Shown here piece after piece: positions 22,838 to 30,455 of a stretch of DNA of 64,000 bases. The DNA lies in NCBI RefSeq assembly GCF_035916755.1, contig NZ_JAYWIX010000001.1, positions 347,686 through 411,685 of the forward strand. The letters run 5' to 3'. The position numbers were made by a program, and so were the translations under genes. The DNA comes from Rothia sp035916755 (GTDB taxonomy: Bacteria > Actinomycetota > Actinomycetes > Actinomycetales > Micrococcaceae). Under the pieces are notes generated by a model that was not told the DNA's origin, did not search any database, and worked only from the letters and a program-made list of their open reading frames with translations. The stretch's first letter is position 1, and each line of letters opens with the position of its first letter.

Positions 22838-23995
22838 GTGTCCGTCGCGGCTCACGAAGAACCTAAAAAGAAGAAAAGCAAAAAAGCCCTCTGGATTACC
22901 TTGCTCATTCTGTTGCTGATTCCGGTTATCGCTGTGGGCGGCTACCTGTTCATGATTAATAAGGCCTGGAATAAGTCCGAGACCTTTGATAACGCCATGC
23001 CCAATGAGGACGGCTCCGTCACTACCCCCCATAATGACGAGTTGCAGGCCCTGGTTGATCAGGCAGCTGAGGCAACGATTACTAATGAGTCGGGCGCTAC
23101 CTTAGAAAGCAACGTCTCTGAGGGCGATGCTAACGGCGACGGCATTTTGGATGCTGTAGCCGGTGGTGTTGTCACCGACCGTCCGGTCAACACCGCCTCC
23201 ACTGATATTCTGCTGCTGGGCTCTGACCAGCGCTCTGGTGCCGAGGCACAGTATGTGACCGGTGCCCGTGCCGATACCATCATGGTGCTTCATATCCCTG
23301 AGGACGGCTCAGCTGCCTACCTGATTTCAATTATGCGTGATACCTGGGTCAATATCCCCGGTTACGGCTCCCACAAGGTTAATGCCGGTCTAAACTACGG
23401 TGGTGTTGACTTGCAGGTTGCTACCATTGAGCAGCTTCTCGGTATTCAGATGGATCACGTTGCTGAAATTGACTTCCAGGGCTTTAAGGCTCTGGTTGAT
23501 ACTCTGGGCGGGGTAACTGTTGATGTTCCCTTCGCTTTTAACGCAACTCCCGCTGGGTATTCCTTTGCTGCCGGTCCCCAAACCATGACCGGTGGTGAGG
23601 CGCTGGTCTTCGTGCGCGAACGCTACGTTTTCTCTGATGGTGACTACCAGCGCGTCCGTAACCAGCGTGCCTTCCTGCGCGGTGTCTACAATGAGCTCAA
23701 GGCCGATGGCGCCCTGTCTTCTGCCAGCAAGCTGCTGCAGGTCATTGAGTCTGTCTCACCTTACATGAGTGTTGACTCAGGTCTGTCACCTTCAGCCATC
23801 GTGGGTATTGCCCAGCCTGTGCTTTCCAACGGTAACACCCAGCTGGTCTCCATGACCCTGCCGAATGCCGGTACCGGCTGGTCCTGGGATGGCCAGTCCA
23901 TCGTGGTTCTCGATGCTGCTGCAACCAGCGCCCTGTCTTATGCCCTGCAGACCGATACCATGCCTAACTACATTGCTACCTACGGTTCTGACTAA
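22838..23995 (+). CDS. LytR-CpsA-Psr (LCP) family ligase
   Basis: A 385-residue membrane-anchored protein. A Lys-rich cytoplasmic tip (9-17, KKKKSKK) leads into one helix (about 17-38). An acidic segment of about 70 residues precedes the LCP domain, which starts near 125 (STDILLLGSDQR) and includes ARADTIMVLHI, SIMRDTWVNIPGYG, HKVNAG and FVRERY. LCP enzymes attach teichoic acid, arabinogalactan or capsule chains to peptidoglycan from lipid carriers, so it acts outside the membrane. The GTG at 22838 has AGGGAGG six bases upstream. A CCGCACCC/GGGTGCGG hairpin (22780-22802) sits in its leader. Terminator at 24024. Confidence 0.88.
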   Translation: MSVAAHEEPKKKKSKKALWITLLILLLIPVIAVGGYLFMINKAWNKSETFDNAMPNEDGSVTTPHNDELQALVDQAAEATITNESGATLESNVSEGDANGDGILDAVAGGVVTDRPVNTASTDILLLGSDQRSGAEAQYVTGARADTIMVLHIPEDGSAAYLISIMRDTWVNIPGYGSHKVNAGLNYGGVDLQVATIEQLLGIQMDHVAEIDFQGFKALVDTLGGVTVDVPFAFNATPAGYSFAAGPQTMTGGEALVFVRERYVFSDGDYQRVRNQRAFLRGVYNELKADGALSSASKLLQVIESVSPYMSVDSGLSPSAIVGIAQPVLSNGNTQLVSMTLPNAGTGWSWDGQSIVVLDAAATSALSYALQTDTMPNYIATYGSD

Positions 23996-24023
23996 GCCCA
24001 GGTAGCCCCTCGCCAGAGGGTAT

Positions 24024-24066
24024 AAGGGGAGCCCCACCAGTTTGTGGTGGGTCTCCCCTTGTATTT
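24024..24066. terminator. Bidirectional terminator between LCP and HIRAN-like genes
   Basis: AAGGGGAGCCCCACCA (24024-24039) and TGGTGGGTCTCCCCTT (24045-24060) form a 15-16 bp stem with a five-base loop, followed by GTATTTTCTTTT on the plus strand. Confidence 0.85.
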
Positions 24067-24082
24067 TCTTTTGATAGTGATG

Positions 24083-25252
24083 CTAGTGTTCGAGCGGGTC
24101 TGCTGATACTTCTTCTTCGGTGTAGCTGTTGTCGCGCCCGAAGAAGAGGGCGAGGAAGGCAATGGAGGCTCCCAGTACGATACCGAGGACGCCGAGCAGG
24201 GGCTTGAAGAAGACAAGAACCAGGCCCGTGACCAGGATAAGCCCGCCGACAAGCCCAAGGAGAACAGAGATACGCTGTAGGCCCAGGGAACTTGCTGTAG
24301 TGGGCTCTGCGGCCTCTGCGCTGTTGGCTTCAAGGGCAGTGGGCTCGCTTACAGCAGGACGGCTGGGCATGAGTGAGCGCTTCTTCTTAGGGGCGTTGCT
24401 GCGGATCGCTTCACCCTCGGTCGGCGCGTAGGCGGGGGGCACCTCGTAGGAGGGCGCTGCCGGTAGAAGCTCGGGTAGGTAGTTGGGGAGCTCCTGATAC
24501 CACTCGGCAGGAATTTCAGAGGGGCGGACGGCCTGAACCGTCAGGGACAGCTCAAAGGAATTGCCGCGGATGGTGCCCCAGGCGCTGGTGAGCTTATCGT
24601 GCTCGTAGGCGTAGCGGATGACGGGGGCCAGTTGCTCGGAAATCTGGGTGGAGAGACGGCCCACTACCTTGCGGTCGTGCAGGACGTCGACCGAGTCAAC
24701 CACACGCCCGTCCGCGTGCTTAATCTGGTTGTTCTCCAGGGAGAGAATCACCCGCCCCTCACCGGAGGGAGGCAGGATGGAGTGCAGGTACTCGGAATGG
24801 TCCTTCTCATCGAGCACCTTCATGGAGGCCCCCTGGGGCAACAGGGTTGCCTGGGTGGGGGCATTGTTGAGGGGGAAGAGGGAACCGGGAGCACTCAGGG
24901 AGAGCTGGCCACTGCTTTCGATGTGGGTTTCACCGGTGACTCCGCGCAGAACAGCAGAGAGCTGCATACGGGTGACCGCATCGTAGCCCGAGGCCACAAC
25001 GCGGGTAATCGGGCCCCAATAGGCAGCGGAGTCCTCGGGGGAAAGCCGCCCCAGCTTGAGGTCGTCAGCATAGACCGCAATAGCCTGGGGCTGGTAGGGG
25101 TTATCGGGCTCTGGTACAAGGCGAACCTCACCGTTCCAGACCCGCTCGCGGTCAATCAAGAGTTCTTCAAAAACCTGAAGAATTTCTGCATCGTAGTAGT
25201 CATCGGTGATGACCTGCACGGTGCCGCGATCGCCCAGTACGTAGTCGGTCAC
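24083..25252 (-). CDS. Membrane protein with HIRAN-like N-terminal region
   Basis: A 389-residue protein I do not recognise as a named family. Residues 38-75 (VRLVPEPDNPYQPQAIAVYA, then LKLGRLSPEDSAAY) resemble the HIRAN domain, in which a conserved NPxDxxAVxV stretch precedes GYL. Residues about 165-215 (GRVILSLENNQ..., VVGRLSTQISEQ) look like a second, more degenerate copy. A Pro/Ala-rich spacer with a basic patch (APKKKRS) leads to two C-terminal helices (about 325-370). HIRAN domains bind DNA ends in other contexts; a membrane-anchored version is unusual. It is monocistronic, between two terminators. Confidence 0.6.
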   Translation of the reverse strand: MTDYVLGDRGTVQVITDDYYDAEILQVFEELLIDRERVWNGEVRLVPEPDNPYQPQAIAVYADDLKLGRLSPEDSAAYWGPITRVVASGYDAVTRMQLSAVLRGVTGETHIESSGQLSLSAPGSLFPLNNAPTQATLLPQGASMKVLDEKDHSEYLHSILPPSGEGRVILSLENNQIKHADGRVVDSVDVLHDRKVVGRLSTQISEQLAPVIRYAYEHDKLTSAWGTIRGNSFELSLTVQAVRPSEIPAEWYQELPNYLPELLPAAPSYEVPPAYAPTEGEAIRSNAPKKKRSLMPSRPAVSEPTALEANSAEAAEPTTASSLGLQRISVLLGLVGGLILVTGLVLVFFKPLLGVLGIVLGASIAFLALFFGRDNSYTEEEVSADPLEH

Positions 25253-25297
25253 AGTAGGCTCCTTATCCCAAAAAGTTACTCTCTATAGCTTCTCACG

Positions 25298-25343
25298 AAA
25301 AAGCCGGTTTTGGTTTGCAATGCTGCGCCCCAAAACCGGCTTT
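25298..25343 (-). terminator. Terminator of pepN
   Basis: AAAGCCGGTTTTGG (25300-25313) and CCAAAACCGGCTTT (25330-25343) form a perfect 14-bp stem. On the minus strand it ends in five T residues, 25 bases after the pepN stop. Confidence 0.88.
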
Positions 25344-25367
25344 CTGCGTAGATTCCCAGGTAAAGAA

Positions 25368-28028
25368 CTAGTTACCTGCCCCCTCTTCGGCAGCAGGTGC
25401 GTTATAGGCCTGAGCGTTAAGGATGCGGACGGCATCATCGAGCAGCTCCCGCACCAGTCGCACCAAGGCGGTGGGGGCGTCCGTGTGCTCGGCTAGCCAG
25501 CGCTCGGTGGCGCGGATAACCGGGTGGGTTGCCTCGTCCCCCTCAGCGATCTCTACCGCCGGATAGAGGCCGCGGATAACGCGAGTAGCCATACCGCCGG
25601 TACGGGCAGCCCAGGTGGGGGCAAGAAGCTCAAAGAAAGCATCCCGGTAACCTGTGCGCAGCTCCTCCGGGCCGTGCTGGAAACCAGCAGCTGTCGCCGA
25701 CAGCAACTCATTCGAAAGGCTCATATCTTCAGTCACCAGGTTCCAGGCGGCCTGCTTCGCAGCCGCCACCGGCAGGGCAGCGGTCGCAAAAGCATAGCCA
25801 CGCTCAGCCGTCGCAGAAGGACGGAAAGACCGCGCCTCATCCAGCTCCTGCTGGGTCACCGCGTCCTGAACCGCAAGTGCCCCCAGAGCCTTCCAACCCA
25901 GAGTCTGGTTATAGCTCATACCAGGAGCATCAGAAATAAAGCCCTCAACCTGCCCGCGCGCACCCCGCGCCAGATCCTGAGCGAACTCAAGACCCAGCTG
26001 TGAATGCGCTGACACAGACAGTAACGCCCTCACCAGAATCAGCTGCTCATCGCTACCTTCCTTAGCGCAGGCAAGCGCCTCAGACAGCGCAGCATACAGG
26101 GTATCCCACAATTCCCCACGAGCACCCACCGGGGTATACAAAGAAATCGCAGTCTGCGCCTGATCCACAATATTCGACAGCAGGGTAGCGGACGGCTCAG
26201 CAGCGGCAGCCTGCCCCACAGCCAGCACAAACCGGCGGCTAGCAAGCTTGCCATCACGCACCATATTCCACAAGCTACCCCACAACAGACCCCGCGACAG
26301 GGCGTCCTCCACCGACGAGACCTGACTCAAAGCAAGCTCAAGCCCATCAGCCTCAGCCAGGGCAACCTTGGCATAGGTCAAATCCTCAGCGTTGAGCAAA
26401 ACCACATCAGCAGCAACCACAAGAGCCTGCTCCTGCTCAGTCAACTCAACCAGCACTTCATTCTGACCCACAGGAATATCAGCCGACACCACACCCGTAG
26501 GCACCAGACCCCCACCCTCAGAGGCGAACAGGGCAATCTTCAACAGATGCGGACGCCCCAACTCAGCGGGAACACCCACAGGCAACTGCTGACGCACCAC
26601 CAACTGCACCGAACCATCAGCACCAGCTACACGCTCACACGACAGCTCAGACAAACCACTCGTCTGCAACCACGCCTCAGCCCACGTACGAACATCACGA
26701 TCAGAGACCTCATCGAGCACACCCAAGAAATCATCAAGAGTCGTATTACCCCACTCAAACCGCTTAAAGTAAACCCGCGCAGCCTCAATAAACTGATCAA
26801 ACCCAACATAAGCAACCAGCTGCTTCAGGGCGCTCGCACCCTTGGCGTAGGTAATACCGTCAAAGTTCTGACGGGCAGCTTCAAGGTGGGGGATATCCGC
26901 AACAATCGGGTGAGTTGTCGGCAGTTGATCCTGACGGTAAGCCCAGGCCTTACGGGAATTCGCAAAGGTGACCCAGGCGTCCTTATAGCCATTGGCTTCA
27001 GCAGCGCCCAGGTGCCCCATGAAGTCTGCAAAAGACTCCTTGAGCCACAGGTCATTCCACCACTTCATCGTGACCAGGTCACCAAACCACATGTGACTCA
27101 TCTCGTGGCAAATCACATTAGCCCGGCCCTCAAGCTGGGACTCATCAGCACCGGAGACAAAAATATACCCCTCGGTAAAGGTCGCCAGGCCGGGGTTCTC
27201 CATCGCCCCCAGGTTGTACTCCGGTACAAAAGCTTGCTCGTACTTGGGGTAGGGGTAGGCATAGTCAAAGAGGTCCTGGAAGAAGTCCAGGCCCTGCTTG
27301 GTCACGGCAAAAATATTCTGGTAGTCAAAATGCTCTTTGAGCGACTGGCGGCAGTAGGCAACCAGGGGGATAGGCCCGGAATTAACAGCGGACGCCGGGG
27401 TATAGGTATCGAAAGCGGTAAAGTACTCGCCCGCCACAATAGCGGTGATATAGGTAGAAATACGGGCAGTCGGCTTGAAAACACGCTTAGAAATCGATGA
27501 ATCTGACGGGTCATCAATTTCGCGGTCCAGCTCAGCATTCGAGCTCACCACCCAGCTCTTAGGGGCCGTAATACGGAAGTTGAACACAGCTTTGAGGTCG
27601 GGCTGTTCAAAGTTGGGGAAGACCCGTCGGCAATCGGCGGGCTCATACTGGGTGTAGAGGTAAATCTTGCCGTCAGCCGGGTCAATGTAGCGGTGCAGGC
27701 CCTCACCTGAGCGGCTAAAGTACGACCGGCCCTTGATGGTGAGGGTATTCTCCGCCTGCAAATCCTGTAGGGCGATACGGGAGCCCTCAACCACCTCATC
27801 AACAGGCAGCGGCACCCCATTCAGCTTCACCGACTCCACCGACTGATGAATGTAGTCAATAAAGGTACTAGCACCCTCGGTCGCCGTAAACCGGACGGTA
27901 GTGGCTACCGGGTAGGTTTCGAAGTCAGAGCTGGCATGGGTGAGATCAACATGCACATCGTAAGTATCAACGCTGATAGTACGGGCGCGCAGAGCGGCCT
28001 CTTCTTGGGTCAAATTTTCGTTATTCAC
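25368..28028 (-). CDS. pepN: Aminopeptidase N (M1 family)
   Basis: About 886 residues, close to the usual actinobacterial PepN. The M1 hallmarks are present: GAMEN exopeptidase motif and HEMSHMWFGDLVTMKWW followed by LKESFADF, giving the zinc ligands H, H and E. The N-terminal lyase-like part starts at NLTQEEAALRARTISVDTYDV, and the C-terminal half is the ERAP1-like helical domain. The enzyme removes N-terminal residues from peptides in the cytosol. The open frame continues to an ATG at 28175, but that would overlap the tRNA promoter. The GTG at 28028 immediately precedes the conserved start, and a TATAGT box lies only three bases upstream, so the exact start and leader are uncertain. Confidence 0.88.
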   Translation of the reverse strand: MNNENLTQEEAALRARTISVDTYDVHVDLTHASSDFETYPVATTVRFTATEGASTFIDYIHQSVESVKLNGVPLPVDEVVEGSRIALQDLQAENTLTIKGRSYFSRSGEGLHRYIDPADGKIYLYTQYEPADCRRVFPNFEQPDLKAVFNFRITAPKSWVVSSNAELDREIDDPSDSSISKRVFKPTARISTYITAIVAGEYFTAFDTYTPASAVNSGPIPLVAYCRQSLKEHFDYQNIFAVTKQGLDFFQDLFDYAYPYPKYEQAFVPEYNLGAMENPGLATFTEGYIFVSGADESQLEGRANVICHEMSHMWFGDLVTMKWWNDLWLKESFADFMGHLGAAEANGYKDAWVTFANSRKAWAYRQDQLPTTHPIVADIPHLEAARQNFDGITYAKGASALKQLVAYVGFDQFIEAARVYFKRFEWGNTTLDDFLGVLDEVSDRDVRTWAEAWLQTSGLSELSCERVAGADGSVQLVVRQQLPVGVPAELGRPHLLKIALFASEGGGLVPTGVVSADIPVGQNEVLVELTEQEQALVVAADVVLLNAEDLTYAKVALAEADGLELALSQVSSVEDALSRGLLWGSLWNMVRDGKLASRRFVLAVGQAAAAEPSATLLSNIVDQAQTAISLYTPVGARGELWDTLYAALSEALACAKEGSDEQLILVRALLSVSAHSQLGLEFAQDLARGARGQVEGFISDAPGMSYNQTLGWKALGALAVQDAVTQQELDEARSFRPSATAERGYAFATAALPVAAAKQAAWNLVTEDMSLSNELLSATAAGFQHGPEELRTGYRDAFFELLAPTWAARTGGMATRVIRGLYPAVEIAEGDEATHPVIRATERWLAEHTDAPTALVRLVRELLDDAVRILNAQAYNAPAAEEGAGN

Positions 28029-28100
28029 ATCACTATAGTAAGCCCCTGTATGTACAAGGTCGAGTTGGGTAGCGCTGGTGGGGGCAGTGAGAGGTGGATT

Positions 28101-28129
28101 TTGCAGGTTCTCTAAACATTGTGTATAGT
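28101..28129 (+). promoter_or_regulatory. Promoter of tRNA-Leu copy 1
   Basis: TTGCAG (28101-28106), a 17-base spacer and TATAGT (28124-28129) give a near-consensus sigma-70-type promoter about 50 bases before the tRNA. Confidence 0.75.
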
Positions 28130-28178
28130 AATAACTTGTTGCCAGCACGCCTTCGGTTGAAGAAGTGCAAGACACCTT

Positions 28179-28264
28179 GCGCGGGTGGCGGAATAGGCAG
28201 ACGCGCTAGCTTGAGGTGCTAGTCCTCGTATTAGAGGGTGGGGGTTCAAGTCCCCCCTCGCGCA
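28179..28264 (+). tRNA. tRNA-Leu(GAG), copy 1
   Basis: The 86-nt gene has a 7-bp acceptor stem (GCGCGGG with CTCGCGC, one G-U pair), a D arm GCG...CGC, the anticodon stem CTAGC/GCTAG with loop TTGAGGT (anticodon GAG), a long variable arm typical of class II tRNA-Leu, and a T arm GGGGG-TTCAAGT-CCCCC. The CCA end is not encoded. It reads CUC and CUU codons. Confidence 0.95.
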
Positions 28265-28288
28265 CAAGAAAACCCCATGTGGGACACA

Positions 28289-28326
28289 GAAAAACCGGCT
28301 CCTGTCAACAGGAGCCGGTTTTTTGT
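28289..28326 (+). terminator. Terminator of tRNA-Leu copy 1
   Basis: AAAACCGGCTCCTG and CAGGAGCCGGTTTT form a 14-bp stem with loop TCAA, followed by T residues. Compare the differently paired but equally stable stem after copy 2. Confidence 0.9.
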
Positions 28327-28454
28327 TGAGAAGGACTCTGCTGAGGTGGCTTAAATCAGGAAACTTGAGCGCCAGCCCGTAGGGGAGTGCTTGTCTGGTA
28401 ACCATCCAGCGCTTGGGTGTGATGGAGCTTATGCCACCAAATCCCCTTTCTGGT

Positions 28455-28483
28455 TTGCGTGCGCGAAAAGCGCCCGGTATAGT
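28455..28483 (+). promoter_or_regulatory. Promoter of tRNA-Leu copy 2
   Basis: TTGCGT (28455-28460), a 17-base spacer and TATAGT (28478-28483). The surrounding sequence differs from that of copy 1, yet both boxes and the spacing are kept. Confidence 0.75.
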
Positions 28484-28532
28484 TATTACTCGTTGCCAGC
28501 ACGCCTTCGGTTGAAGAAGTGCAAGACACCTT

Positions 28533-28618
28533 GCGCGGGTGGCGGAATAGGCAGACGCGCTAGCTTGAGGTGCTAGTCCTCGTATTAGAGGGTGGGGGTT
28601 CAAGTCCCCCCTCGCGCA
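28533..28618 (+). tRNA. tRNA-Leu(GAG), copy 2
   Basis: Identical in sequence to the gene at 28179-28264, including the GAG anticodon loop, variable arm and T arm. It has its own promoter and terminator, so the two tRNAs are independent transcription units rather than a polycistron. Confidence 0.95.
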
Positions 28619-28642
28619 CAAGAAAACCCCATGTGGGACACA

Positions 28643-28678
28643 GAAAAACCGGCTCTTGTTGATAAGAGCCGGTTTTTT
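28643..28678 (+). terminator. Terminator of tRNA-Leu copy 2
   Basis: AAAACCGGCTCTT (28645-28657) and AAGAGCCGGTTTT (28664-28676) form a 13-bp stem followed by T residues. Confidence 0.9.
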
Positions 28679-28753
28679 GTTGACTTAAGCCCTGCCGTAG
28701 CACATTGGCCCCTGGCAGGATTTTTATGCCTTGATAGATTATCAACTTTACTC

Positions 28754-28768
28754 ATCAGTTAAACTGAT
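28754..28768. promoter_or_regulatory. Perfect AT-rich palindrome upstream of selO
   Basis: ATCAGTT-A-AACTGAT is a perfect 7-1-7 inverted repeat in an AT-rich stretch about 100 bases before the selO start. It could be a regulator binding site; no cognate protein is evident nearby. Confidence 0.45.
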
Positions 28769-28867
28769 TATTTTCGGTTGGTGTCTTTAAGAAATTTTAA
28801 AATCGGTGGCAACTCCCTGCCTCTAAGCCAGTCTCACTAGCCTTCGACCGGGCGATAAACTAGCCCT

Positions 28868-30373
28868 ATGCAGCCTACTGAACCTCGTGTGTCCGCCCCG
28901 CTCCTTGACCATACCTACAGCGAGGCCTTCCCTGACCTTGCTCGCCATGCCCAGCCGGATATCCCGCAGGGTACCCGCCTGGCCTGGCTCAACGAGAATC
29001 TTGCCCGTGACCTGGGGCTGGACCCGGCCTGGTTGCGCACTGACGCCGGTTTAGCCTGGATGACGGGCAGGGGAGAGGCCCCCACGGCTACCCTGGCCTA
29101 CTCGGGCTACCAGTTCGGGCAGCTTTCGCCGGTGCTGGGCGACGGGCGGGCCCACCTCATCGGCGAACTGGCTGTACCCGCGCGAGAAGAAGGCGGTAGT
29201 GCTACCCGCTGTGATCTTCACCTGAAAGGCAGCGGGCGGACGCCCTTCTCGCGCCCCGGTTCGGATGGCAAGGCTCCGCTGTCGGCGGCCTGGCGGGAAG
29301 CTGTCATCGGGGAGTCCCTGCATGCGCTCGGCCTGCCGACTACCAGGGCCCTGGCTGTGTTCGGGACCGGAGAGAAGGTGCAGCGCCGCGCACCTGAACC
29401 GGAGCCGGCGGGTCTGGTCCTGCGCGTTGCCGCCAGTCACCTGCGGGTAGGTACCTTCCAGTTTGCCCAGTACCACTGCGACCCTGAGGTGCGGGGGCAG
29501 CTGGTCGATTATGCCCTGGCCCGTCATTACCCCCACCTCACCCCGGGGGAAACCCGTAGTGAGCGGGCCCTTGCCCTGCTTCGTGCTGTGGCGCAGCGGC
29601 AAGCTCACCTGGTAGCTAGCTGGCAGGCGCTGGGGTTTGTGCACGGGGTGCTCAACACCGATAACGTAACTATTTCCGGCGAAGCTATCGATTTTGGTCC
29701 CTGCGCTTTCATTGATGCTTTTGAGCGCGACAAGGTTTTTAGTTCTATCGACCGCCAGGGCCGCTACGCCTATAACCACCAGCCCGGTATCACCGCCTGG
29801 AATCTTTCCCGTTTTGCCGAAACCCTGCTCGATATCATCGACCCTGAAAACCCGAACCGGGCAATCCACCTAGCCACCGAAGTGATATCGGAGTTCGAAG
29901 ATGAAGTGGTGGAGCAGCAAATAGCTGCCTTTGCTACCAAGCTGGGGCTTGACCTGGATGGGGTTGGTGAGGACGTCCGTGCCCAGGTGGGTAGGTTTGG
30001 GCAGGCTACCTTGGGGCTGCTGGAGCGCCATGCCCTAGACTTTACAGGGTTCTTTAGGTCTTTGGCCGAAGGAACCTGTCTGATTCCGGAGGATGACCGG
30101 CAGGGCTGGTTGGCCCGGTGGGAAGAACTGAAGAGTGCTATAGGTACTACTCCTGAACGCGCCACGGAACTCATGTTGGCACATAATCCGGTCTGCATCC
30201 CCAGAAATTTGGCACTCGATGCTGCCCTGCGGCAGGTGGAGCGCGGAAACCAGCTGCCGCTTGAGGAGCTGCTGGAAGCTGTCAGTAACCCCTTTGAACG
30301 CCGTGCCGGCCTTGACTACCTGGAAGGCGCGCCTATCGAGTCCCGCTTCTTCACGAGCTTTTGCGGAACGTAG
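28868..30373 (+). CDS. selO: SelO (YdiU) protein AMPylase
   Basis: A 501-residue pseudokinase-fold enzyme that transfers AMP from ATP to protein hydroxyls, linked to redox homeostasis. Characteristic parts are YSGYQFGQLSPVLGDGRAHLIGE near 75-100 (first half YSGYQFGQL), the LKGSGRTPFSRPGSDGKAPL loop (about 118), GVLNTDNV (about 258) and IDFGPCAFID. The C-terminus ends in FFTSFCGT, keeping the terminal cysteine that corresponds to selenocysteine in animal SelO. The ATG at 28868 follows a GATAAACT box by about 14 bases, so the leader is very short. It is monocistronic, convergent with the efflux gene. Confidence 0.9.
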   Translation: MQPTEPRVSAPLLDHTYSEAFPDLARHAQPDIPQGTRLAWLNENLARDLGLDPAWLRTDAGLAWMTGRGEAPTATLAYSGYQFGQLSPVLGDGRAHLIGELAVPAREEGGSATRCDLHLKGSGRTPFSRPGSDGKAPLSAAWREAVIGESLHALGLPTTRALAVFGTGEKVQRRAPEPEPAGLVLRVAASHLRVGTFQFAQYHCDPEVRGQLVDYALARHYPHLTPGETRSERALALLRAVAQRQAHLVASWQALGFVHGVLNTDNVTISGEAIDFGPCAFIDAFERDKVFSSIDRQGRYAYNHQPGITAWNLSRFAETLLDIIDPENPNRAIHLATEVISEFEDEVVEQQIAAFATKLGLDLDGVGEDVRAQVGRFGQATLGLLERHALDFTGFFRSLAEGTCLIPEDDRQGWLARWEELKSAIGTTPERATELMLAHNPVCIPRNLALDAALRQVERGNQLPLEELLEAVSNPFERRAGLDYLEGAPIESRFFTSFCGT

Positions 30374-30402
30374 AGCCACTTCTCTTATCTAGAATTTGGT
30401 TT

Positions 30403-30454
30403 AAAAAGGACGGGGCCTGCCACCGAACTCGTCGGTGGCAGGCCCCGTCCTTCT
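30403..30454. terminator. Terminator between selO and the MFS gene
   Basis: A 21-bp perfect stem starting AAGGACGGGGCCTG (30406) with its mate ending 30452 and a five-base loop. The minus-strand side ends in five T residues and serves the efflux gene that stops at 30456; it may also stop selO transcripts. Confidence 0.9.
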
Positions 30455-30455
30455 G

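Larger units (their letters stand above)
28138..28329 (+). repeat. Duplicated tRNA-Leu cassette, copy 1
   Basis: A 192-bp segment covering leader, tRNA and terminator is repeated 354 bases downstream (28492-28683) in the same orientation. The two copies are almost identical through the tRNA and differ mainly in the terminator stem-loop. Confidence 0.9.
28492..28683 (+). repeat. Duplicated tRNA-Leu cassette, copy 2
   Basis: The second copy of the 192-bp segment at 28138-28329. The 160 bases between the copies (28330-28491) are unique and show no gene. Confidence 0.9.

Noticed and set aside
26547..27500. A 317-codon plus-strand ORF
   Set aside because: It lies antisense inside pepN, whose own zinc motifs are on the other strand across the same bases.
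28112..28621. A 169-codon minus-strand ORF
   Set aside because: It is produced by reading through both copies of the duplicated tRNA unit; its internal repeat is the tRNA sequence.
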